From NCBI GenBank assembly GCA_001275005.1, contig JWZX01002249.1, forward strand, positions 1 through 23,052: DNA of 23,052 nucleotides, given 5' to 3'. Of this stretch, positions 1-9,900 are shown piece after piece. The stretch comes from Chrysochromulina tobinii. Taxonomy: Eukaryota > Haptophyta > Prymnesiales > Chrysochromulinaceae. The notes under the pieces are model-generated. The model had not been told where the DNA came from. It did not search any database and worked only from the letters and a program-made list of their open reading frames with translations. The translations under genes and the position numbers were made by a program. The number at the start of each line of letters is the position of its first letter. The first letter of the stretch is position 1.

Positions 1-27
1 TCCTCCTCCTCCTCCTCCTCCTCCTCC
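1..27. repeat. (TCC)9 trinucleotide microsatellite encoding poly-Glu
   Basis: Nine perfect TCC units at the window edge are read as GAG (Glu) codons by the minus-strand gene. The tract may continue outside the window. Confidence 0.9.
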
Positions 28-770
28 TCAGTAATCGTGCCCGCGATCTTGAGAGACGCCGCGGCGAGCTCGTCAGCCTGCTCCGCCTTGCTCTTGGCAG
101 CCAGCGGCTGCGCCAGAGCCGCCGCAGCCTTGGCGCCCGGTCCCTCGTCGGTGGCAGCTTGGTAGACCTTCTTGAGGGCGGCCTGGCGCTCCGCCGCCTG
201 GCGCGCCTTCTCTTCCTCACGCTCCGCCGCGAGCTTCGCCACACGCTCCGCCTCGAGCACCTGCGCCTGCGCCTCGGCCTTGACCTTGGCCTGCTCCGCC
301 GCCGCGAGGAGCGCCAGCCGATCGGCCTCGAACGCCGCGGCAGAGAGGGCCGACGGTGGCGGTGGCGCGCCCATCGCGGATGGGGCGGGCGGCGGCACGG
401 CGCTGGGCTCGACGATCTCGTCAAACTCATCATCAAACTCATCCTTGGTGCCTGCCGTGTTGGCGGCCGCCGAGCCGATCTGAAGCGAGATCGGCTCGTC
501 GTCGAATTCGTCATCGGGCGGCGGATTCTTCTCCGGCGTGGCGCCTTCATCGAGCATGTCGAGCTCCAAGGCGTCGTCTGCACTGCCTTTGGCCGTTGGG
601 GTCGGCTGAGGCTTCCGGTAATGGCTGTTGAGCACGCTGGCCGTCGCCGCGCGATCGCCGGCCGAGTGCTGGGCCGCCGTAGCGGCGGTGACCACCACGG
701 TGAGAGGAGCCTTATTCTCCGTGTCCGTGACCGCCGCACTAAGCAGGTCGGCGAGTGGATTCGACGCCAT
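1..770 (-). CDS. Partial uncharacterised acidic, Ala/Glu-rich protein (5' end of gene, runs off left edge)
   Basis: An open frame of 256 codons starts at the ATG on minus 770-768 and is still open at the window edge. The start sits in a favourable context (AAAATGG: A at -3, G at +4). The N-terminus reads MASNPLADLLSAAV. Residues 64-120 carry several acidic clusters, including EFDDEP and DEFDDEFDE. Residues 124-140 are Pro/Ala-rich. Residues about 145-205 are a long Ala/Glu/Arg/Lys/Gln stretch typical of a helix or coiled coil, and the visible part ends in nine consecutive Glu codons at the edge. I see no signal peptide or membrane segment. I do not recognise the family. Codon use is G/C-ending like the neighbouring genes. 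It is divergent from the UBR gene, with about 165 bp between the two first ATGs. The frame is seen directly; that it is a real gene is inferred from start context, length and codon bias. Confidence 0.7.
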   Translation of the reverse strand, partial: MASNPLADLLSAAVTDTENKAPLTVVVTAATAAQHSAGDRAATASVLNSHYRKPQPTPTAKGSADDALELDMLDEGATPEKNPPPDDEFDDEPISLQIGSAAANTAGTKDEFDDEFDEIVEPSAVPPPAPSAMGAPPPPSALSAAAFEADRLALLAAAEQAKVKAEAQAQVLEAERVAKLAAEREEEKARQAAERQAALKKVYQAATDEGPGAKAAAALAQPLAAKSKAEQADELAAASLKIAGTITEEEEEEEEE

Positions 771-934
771 TTTATTAAAGTGTGAACGTAAATGATTTGT
801 GAATGAGGTGTTTCTCGCTCTCCGTCTGAATGTGTTTCATCCGAGGCCTGACCTTGTATTGTTTTCACGGCTGTGCTGCTTACGTGTTGTGAATGAGCTG
901 TCCTCCACGTGTGTGTGAGTATTAACATGAATGA
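771..934. promoter_or_regulatory. Compact divergent promoter/leader region between the partial gene and the UBR gene
   Basis: About 165 bp separates the two opposing first start codons and must hold both 5' leaders and at least the core promoters. It is less GC-rich than the flanking coding DNA and contains GTGAATGAG-like repeats near 800-812 and 890-898. I see no convincing TATA box. A bidirectional promoter is inferred from geometry. Confidence 0.45.
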
Positions 935-938
935 ATGA
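927..938 (+). promoter_or_regulatory. Three-codon upstream ORF in a staggered triple ATG (ATGAATGAATGA)
   Basis: ATGs at 927, 931 and 935 occupy all three frames. The 927 ATG has A at -3 and encodes Met-Asn-Glu then TGA at 936-938, which overlaps the 935 ATG. The 935 ATG opens the UBR frame but has a weak context (T at -3). The next in-frame ATG at 980 has A at -3. This arrangement could lower initiation or favour reinitiation at 980. The sequence is seen; the effect is inferred. Confidence 0.45.
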
Positions 939-3900
939 GGCGGGTGGTCCTTGTAGGGTCGACGGACGGGGAACGCACAATGCAACTCGGGGACGCCGCG
1001 GGCGGCCTCGTACGATCCGCCATTCGCGAGTTGCGTCATGCGGATACGCAGCAGGCGCGTCGAGCTGTCCTCGACCAGCTGCTGCGACGTGCAGAAAGTG
1101 GCGGCATGTGCGCTGAAAGTCTGCTCAATTGCGTCCTGGTGCTCCACCGGCTCCCGGCAGACGTCACTAGTGTGCAGGACGGGCAAATCGACCTGGCGGC
1201 AGTGGTGCGCGACGAATTCACCGAGCTTAGCGCCTTGCCGACGAGCGCCTGCGGCTACATCTTCAAGAACGGCGACATTGCGTGGTGCTGCCGCACCTGT
1301 CAGACAGACGATACCTGCGTCCTGTGTGAGGCATGCTTCTCCACCAGCGACCACGAAGGGCACGAGGTCTTATTCCACCGCACGCGGGCGGGCGGCTGCT
1401 GTGATTGCGGCGATCTTGAAGCATGGAAGCTCGAGGGCTGCTGCCCGAAGCACCGAGGCAGCTGCGACGACACGTGCGAGCTGCCTCCGACGCTTGCGGA
1501 GGCCGCGAAGCTGGTGGTAGATGTGGTCGTACAGCTGGCTTGCGAAGTGGCGGTGACGGCGGAGCTCAGCTTCGCGACGCTCGCGGCCGACGACGACGAC
1601 GACACGACGGCCTATTCGGCCTCGGCCTCTGACGATCCCATTGGGCGGCTCGCTACGTCCCTCGCGACGCCAGAGCTCGTGCAGCATCTGCACGCCCCAG
1701 CGGCCGAAGCGGCCGAAGCGGCCATCAAGGATGACGCGGCCATCGAGGAGCTCTTGCCTGAGGCTATGGAACGGGCCCTCGAGGAGCTCTTCCACACTTC
1801 GGTGGCCTTCGACGCGCGCTCGCTTCAGAACGGGGCGCTTCCGCGCGAGCTCCTACAACCCGGGACGCTTGCGCCTTCGGAGCTGAACGCGATCAGCAAG
1901 TCTGTCCGGCAGGAGCTGACGGTGGGTGTACAGCAGGCGCTCCGCCAGTGGCCGCGTGATCGAGCGTTCAAGCTCGCCGCCAACCAGATCGCACCTTGCG
2001 AGGCGCTCGCGATCTTTCACAGCCAGCTACACGCCGTCGCCGTCGCGCGCATTGTTGCGAGCGCAGCTTATAATCGGTCCGCCCGTGCACGAAACCTGGC
2101 CAAACTCGCCGACCGCCGGGCAGAAGCCCGCGCCGTTGCGCGGGAAGGCCGTGCTAGCAACGTGTGCGGTGTGCCGACCACCTCTGCGTCGTCGTCGTCG
2201 ATGCCTGCAAAGGGCTCGATGGATGCCGGTGAGTGGTTCGTGCGCCTTTACAATGATGACGTGCACACAGTGACGCAGGTTGAGTCGAGCTTACAGCGGT
2301 GGCCGCTCGGGCTGAGCCGCGAGCTTGCTAGGCGTGTCACGGCCAATGTCGATGGCACCGGCAGCGCCATCGTCTTCCTTGGAGCACAGCGTGCCGCCAT
2401 GCGCGCTTGCCGGGCGCTGCGCTCAGCTGGGTTGCTCGCCTCCCTGACGCCACTTGCGCATCTGCTCGTCGAGGTGCTCACCACCAAGTCGATCATTTGG
2501 CTGCGGAAGCAAGCCGGGGCTTTCGCGCCGCTCTCACGAGTGGTCGCAGCTGAGTTGGGACGGCGGCGCTTTGAGCCACGCGCTCTGGTGAGCCCCGATG
2601 GCACGCTGCGCGACCGGACGCTTCCGGAGTCGCCACAGGCGGAGGCGGACGTGCGGCCAGCTCGTGGAAGGCCCCGTGCGTGCTGGATGGGGGGACTCAC
2701 ACCCGAGCAGCGCGCACTCCTCGTGCGCGCCGAGGCGGCCCTCGAGGAGGAGGCGACGGCGCTGCGGGCGGAGGAGCGGGCGGAGGCACAGGCGGAGGAG
2801 CGGGCGGAGGCACAGGCGGGGGAGCTCCCTCTTGGCGTATGCGTCGAGGAGACGGAGGCGGACGATGATGTGGCCAACGCGATGGAGCCCGCTGAGTTCG
2901 CGACGGCCCATGCGGCCCATGCGACCGACCTCCACCGATGCCAGCTGCGCATCGACGCAATCATGGCGGAGATGGCAGCCTTGCCTGATGACGAACTGCT
3001 TGACGACGTGCAGCGCAAGCTTCGGATGGCTCAGTTGATGGCGCGCGAGATAGGTGTGAACGAGATAGGTGCCAAGTGTGATGCGTCTGAGCTGCAGGCC
3101 GAAGGAGTCGCAGCCGCCTCCGGTGCTGCCGAGGCGAGTGACATGCTGCCAGTGGACACAGAGCAGACGGCCATCGGGCGGCTTCTCAGAGCGGACTCTC
3201 TGCTCCCAAGGCCGCTGCACTCGAGGCTGCACCCACTCTACCTCGCATGTATGCCTGACGCACGCTTCAAGCGCGTGCTGGGCACCGCCTTCGCGCAGCT
3301 GTACTTGAGTCTCGCGGTTCAATATGCGGGCGGCGTCGGCACGCGCGACGCCTCCCCCTTCGGCTTCTCGGTACAGCTCTTCACCACCCCCTCCCTCGTG
3401 GCGGCGCTGCTGCCACGCTTGCTCCTCAGCCGCATACTGCTCGCGCTCGACTACTGCTTACATCACGCGGCGATCGAACCTCCTCCAGATCCACACGGCG
3501 CCGAGAATGGCATGACGTTTGAGCTCGCGCGCCAGCGCGCAGCTTGGCCCGAGCGTTTGGACGACGGCGTGGCGTGTGATGAGCTTGGGGTCATCGGCTG
3601 CGAAGCGACGGCGCTTGTGTACCGGCGCTACGACTTCATGCTCCGAGACTTCGAGTACTGCCTCAACATTGAGGGAGTGGCGTCGCGACACGCCCGCTCA
3701 TCGAGGCTGCTGCGTCGCTGGATGGGGGTGCTGACGTATGTGCAGCTGGCTGACCCACAAGTGCGCGAACTGCACACGCACGTCGAGCTCGAGCATCGTG
3801 CGTGGCTTCAGGCGTTCCACCTGCATCTCTCGCTCTCGGGTGCCTTTGGGGCGGTCCTCAAGCCCCTAACTGACCTCTTGCCGCCTCTAGACTTGGCTGG

Positions 3901-6900
3901 TGCGGCGGCGGCGCAGGCCATCGCGGTCACGCCGGCCAATGTGCTGCCTCCGCCGTCATTGCTGTCGCCAGAGGCCTGGCAGGCTGCTCGACGCGACGCC
4001 GCTGCCATCGGCGATGCGGCACTGTGCGCACTCTGCCGTTGGCTCTCTCGCTCAGACCTGCTGCTCACGCGCACCGAGGTGACGCTCCCCGCCGCTCTCG
4101 GCGGTGGCACAGCCATCTTCTTCGCGTTGGGGGTGCACGAAGCGCTCTCATTCCACATCCCCCTGCACCGCTTCCTTGCGGCCACCGTGCGCGAGGCTGC
4201 ATTCCTCGACACTTCTGCGGCCGGCGCGCTGCTCAGTGCGCCGCTGCATGCCTTCTGGGCCGCCAAGGACGCTGCAACCGTCGTTCTGCGACGACATCTT
4301 GACGCATATTTGGGGGATGGCCCGATGGTGGTGGAATGCGAAGGGCCGCTCCGCTTGCACAGCACGTACACTCGCATGCTCTGGTGGCTGCTTGAATACC
4401 CTGCGCGGGTGCTCGTTCTGGCCGCGCAGGTGGTCGCGGGCATGTGGCGACGCAACGGCGCGATCATGCTGCATCAGGTTACCAACTATGCCACCACTCC
4501 ACTGTGCCTGCGCCTGCGTGACATGGACCTGCTCCTGATACAGACGTGCCTCGGCTGGTTGCTTGCACCCGAGGCTGCGGCTGCCGAGGCGGCGAAGACA
4601 GCGGCCGATGCTCTAGCGGCCGAGACGGAAGCGGCGGTCGTGGCGGCGGCGCGAGAGGCAAGCTGTGCTGGGCAAGACGAGAACCTCTGGATGGAAGACA
4701 CTCGCATTCCAGAGGATGACGAGCATGAGGCGCCTTCGCCCGCACGCGAGCGCTTCTACGTGGTATACTCCGGCCGCGCAATCGGCGTGGTCACGGAAAC
4801 GAGCGCTTCTACGCGCTTCTACGACGGCTCGGACGCGCCCTTGTTCGAAGAGTACAACACGCTCGAGGCGGCGCAGAAGGCGTGGGCCGACCACGTGCCC
4901 GCTCCGCCTGCAGACGTGGCGCAGGCGCAGGCGCCTGCGCACAAGGCACAACCCGCTTTATCGCGTGCGGCCGCGGTGGCCAGCCGCCTCCTCGTGACGC
5001 TAGCTCTCAAGATGGGCATCGCCTCGTGGCCACTGGAGGCGTGCGGCACACTTAGCACCCCGTTCGGTCCCTTGTCCGAAGTTCAAAAGGCATTTGACTG
5101 GACGCAGGATGGAGCGATCGAGGCAACCCTGGACACGGAGAAGCGGCTCAGCTTGTCCGAAGAGCTATTGGTCATCCTCATCCACCTGACGACCGAGATG
5201 CCGAGGCCTGCGGGTGCCGCCGGCGTGGCGGCCGAGCTGCGACGCGAGATGATCCATCGCCTAGCGGCGCAGCAGCCTTGCACTCGCTCCGAGCTTTGCG
5301 AATGCCTCGACGCATGCTCCCACCCGAAGCTTGTACGTGCCTCGGTCGAGGGGCGGGGTCACCTAGAAGTGGTGCTGGCATCGGTGGCACAGCGCGTGCC
5401 ACCTCCGAGCTCGGCGCCCGCGCTCGGGGCGCCCTCGAGAGCTCCCCGACTGGTGCTTCGACCCGAGGTGGCCGCAGAGCTCGATCCTGAGTTCTACCAT
5501 GCGTCCGCCGTTCAGCTCAAGGCCATCGCTGAGCGGCGCGCCGCCGCTACCACCGCAAAGCCTGGGGCCAATCTACCGACGCCGCCACCTCCCATGCCTG
5601 TGGTGGGGCCGCCCCCGCAAGCACACCCTTTCTTCGCGGGCGTGCGCACGGCCTTGCTTTTCGCGCCCCCAGCGGTGGCCATGGTGCGTTCGGCGCTTGC
5701 GAGATCTCTCTTGATCTCCATGGCGGGGCCGGCAGCGTCCAATGAGGCAGCTGTGCGTGCGGCGGCTGCGTCGGCCTCGTTGGGAGCGATCGTGCGCGCG
5801 GCGGCCCTGCACACAGCGGCCCGGCACACGGCGGCCCGGCACACAGCGGGGTGCAAAGTCGAACCGCTATGGCTCCCCGACAGGTGGGGATTGGAGGACT
5901 TGGAAGCCCGTGAGAAAATGAAGACCGCGCGGTTTGACTGGGCAAAGGACAGCCTGGAGGCGGCACACCAGCAGGGCTCTGAGCGGCTGTTGGCGCGCGC
6001 TCTCCATCTGCTCACCCTCATGGTCCACGAGGCCACGCGCCAGGCTGTGCACGAGCAGGTTGGGTGCGAGGTGGCGATGGAGCAGGGTGCAGCAGATGCG
6101 ACATCGTCGGCTGAAGCGCGGGACAAAATGGCGGATGACGAGGCGTCCGCGACCTTCTTTCATCTTCTGTGCGAACGCGTCGAGACAGAAGGCACAGTGG
6201 TGGCAGAAGTCACAGAGGGCGCTGAGCGTGGGCACTACCCGCTTGAACGGACTCCTCAGATGTGCAATGTGCTCGAGCTTGTGCGCGCCCTGTCTCTAGC
6301 GCTAGAGAGCGGCCCGCTGCGCGCTGGCTGCGAGTGGGTGCTCAGCACGGCACTGTCGACGAGCCCCGAGTGTCGTGCGTGCTTGGAGCGTCTTGAGTCT
6401 GTCGAGTCCGACGAGAGGGCGGTGCGTGGCGTGGTAGCCACCCCACCCGACGCCCTCGGCGGAACGAACGCGGCGTCGAGGCTTGAGCGTAAGAAGAAGG
6501 CACAGCAGCGCTTGATGGAACAGATGCGTCAGCAGTCGGCCAAGTTTTCGCAGTTTCTCGAGGGTGACGCCGAGGCAAGCGGCCCAGGTGGCGGTGGTAG
6601 CGGAGGTGGCGGCGGCCCTGGCAGCGCTGACGGACCGAGCGTCGCGCCTGCGGTCGCAGCAGCCGACACGGAGGGATCGGATGCCTCCTCAGCGGGCGGG
6701 CGTCCTCCAGCCTATGGCCGATTCCCTGCGAAACTGCCCTCGCCCTCGTCACAGCTAGAGCAAGCCGAGGTGAAAGAGGTACTCTGTGGCGCGCCCTGGC
6801 CGGCACTGCCCACGTGCATCATTTGCCACACCGAGGATGCGAATCCGATTGGCTACATCTGCTGCACGCAGCCGTCCAATGTACTTACGGACGCCTCATG

Positions 6901-9900
6901 CCTGCCGCCGCCACCAGTCACATCCTCAGACCCGCCGCTGGAGCCGCCACTCCCGCCCAAAGCCGCCTTCCTCCAGTTCTGCGGCCATGCGGTGCACACG
7001 GAGTGCCTACACAAGCACAAGGCCGCGCTCGAGCAGAAGCAGCGGTCGGGCACGCACTTTGAAGGCAAGGCCGCCCTCCGTCTCGAGCGTGGCGAGTTCT
7101 TGTGCCCGATGTGCAAGCGCCTCTCGAACGGCGTACTCCCGATATTCAACCTCGAGGCACGCGAGCGCGTGCTCGCGGCGCAGGTCTTCGAGCGCGAGCG
7201 ATGCTCGTCGCACTTCGCACTCACAGTGCACGCGAGCGAGCAGGGCGCGCTCGAACCGCAATGGGGAGCTCTGCCCACTCATCCACACACCATGACCAAC
7301 TCGACTCGACGGCTGCGGCGCTTGCTGCAGCCAGACATGGCGGCGGAGGATCTGCGCTGCAGCTGGCCCGGCTTCACGATAGGTGAGCTGCTCGCCAAGG
7401 ATCAAATCGTCCTAGAGGACGCGGACGCCTGTCTCGACACACGGGACCAAGTGTGCCACCCATGCAAAAATAGCGACGCCTCCGCCTTCCTCGCCACCCT
7501 CGAGGCCGCCGAAGGCAACCTCGCGCTCGGCCCGAGTACACTGAGCGGCGAAGCGCTTGTCGAGGCGCGCATGTGGGAGGCCGTCTGGTTGCTTCCCAGC
7601 GCACCCGAACTGATGACTGCTTGGTGGCTACGCCAGCTGCTGCTCCACCAGTATGCATGCGCCGGGCAGTCAGCCGTCGCCGCCGCTGCGTTGTCGTCGC
7701 CACCCATTCTTGGTGGGATGGTGCTCGCACCGCCCGGCCCCGTTCCGAACTTGTCTTCCAAAATTCTTGGTGGGATAGTGCTCGCACCGCCCGGCCCCGT
7801 TCTTGACTTGTCTTCCAACGGCTCGCCCGTGCGCGAGTGGCTGCTGCACCAAGCTGCAGTGCACCCATGCTTTGCCGATCAAGTCCTGGCAGTGCTCGAA
7901 GCTGAGGAGGTCTTGAGCTTGGATGATCTGCGTCTCCTTGCAGGACACCCACACTTTGATTCGTGTGGTCTTCCTGTGCTCACTGTGCTTCAGATCCGCA
8001 AAGCTCTTGCCAGCCAGCAGCCGCAGCAGCCGCCGCAGCAGCCGCCGCAGCCGCCGCCGCCGCCGCCGCAGTCGCAGTCGCAGCAGTCCCCGCTGGCGCT
8101 GGCGCCTCAACGGCTGGCGCTGCCGTGGTATCGCCCACCTGCGCTGCCTACGAGTAACGAGAGGGCGCTGCATATGAGCAACGAGAGAGCGCTGGGCGTG
8201 GATGACGACAGTGCTGCGAGTGCGACGACGGCGGCGCAGATTGAGAGCGATCTCAGCTGGGGTGAGGCCGACGACTGCCTTGTCGACTGGCTCGAGGCCA
8301 CCTCTGACAATTACGCTGCGCTCAGAGCCTCGGCCCTTACGCGTAGCCAAGGCGCCGTAAGCCTCCATGAGGCAGCTGCGGCGGCGCAGGCGGCGTGGGG
8401 ATGGCAGCTGCGCCCCACGCCCCCACGCCTTGGTGCCATCGCTGCATTCGCGCTGGGAGTGCACCACACACGTACAGGGGTGGCGGTCGGTGCACCGTGG
8501 CCCGTCGACGAGCACGATGGTTACAGGGAGCTCCTCGGCGCGCTCAGCTACACGATCCTCTCTCGGGTCGCACTGGCTGCTTTGGTTGCCACGGAGGAAC
8601 AGGACGGAAGCGCGATGGCCGCTGCGGCGACCAGTAACGCCAGCGCCAGCGCCAGCGCCAGCGGCCGTGGCGGCGACGGGGTGGCTGGATGCGAGGCATG
8701 CGAAGCTGGCGGCGGGAGCCACGTGTCAACGAGTAGCCTGCGTGTCACCGCCTCGCAGGTGGCACTCGAGTCAGAACTCAGAGCTTCGGCTCCTATGCGC
8801 GCCATGGTGCACGCCTGCCGCCTCTCCCAGCTTCACGGGCTCCATGCATCCAAGGACACTGGCAAGATTGCGTGCGATCCGCGAAGGCGAGCCGCCAGAT
8901 GGCCAACGACGGAGGGTCAGTGCTCACCAGCCCGGGAGCTGCTTCGTCACGGCATGCCTGTCAAGGAGGCGACAGCCGCGGCGGTGGCGGCGGCGAAGGC
9001 CGAGGCAGAGATGGCGCAAACGGTGGGGGCGCAGGCGATGGCGGAGGTCGAAGCGGAGGTCGCAGCGCGCGCAGAGGCCCTCCGCAACCAACAGGGCGCG
9101 CTAAGTGCAGCCGTCGAGGCGGCCAAGGCCAAGTTGGCTGCTGCCATCGAGGCTGGCGTTGAAGCAAGACAGTTCAGATGTGGCACAGAGCTTTGTTTGG
9201 GCGCACTCTCTGCGTACGCGCTGCCGCGCTCAGGCCCGTACGCTCTGCCTCTGCTTCATCAGAACCTCTTCGAGGCCATCCTTCCCGCGCTGCTTGAGGC
9301 GCACGCATTGAGCGAGGTCTGGTGTGTGCTCCGGCTCGGCGCGCTCGCCGTGATGGTCCAGGCTCTATACATCTCGGCGATGCAGTCGGCGACCCTGGCG
9401 ACTGGCACGGCCGAGGGGGCGGAGCAGGCCGCGGCCGACGCGGCCGACCTGACGCGCAAGCACTCACTCGACATTGAGGTGGCATGCGCCGTGTCGGGCT
9501 CCGATTGGGATCGCGCCGAGGCTAGATCGCTGCGCGCGCTCTGCGCAGCTGTGAAGATTGATCTTGGCAGTGTGAAGATTGATCTTGGCAGCCCATCCGG
9601 AGGTCACGTGAGCGACTCCGCCATCCTCTACGCCCGCATCCAAGCAGCCCTTGGCTCTTACTACTGCCAAGCGCGCGCCATCTGCGCGCTGCTCGGTGCG
9701 GAGATGCCGCCGTCACGGCCGATTCCATACGGGGGTGGGCGCCAATGCACCGCGGCACTGGCGGTGCTCGGAGCTCCGTCGCCGCTCGATGTACTCGAGT
9801 CTCCACGCCTCACGTCGCTCGCTGCCAGCTGGGTCTCCGCTGTGTCGCGCTGCGCAATCGAGGGTGGCGGGCGAACGTCCCTCCAGCGCGTGCTGCCTCG

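Noticed and set aside
159-785. 208-codon plus-strand frame at the left end
   Set aside because: It mirrors the minus-strand partial gene, starts with a non-ATG codon, and is Arg/Leu/Gly-rich with no recognisable motif. The minus frame has the good start context.
7670-8722. 350-codon minus-strand frame inside the UBR gene
   Set aside because: Arg-rich shadow of the sense codons and of the triplet tracts; no domain features.
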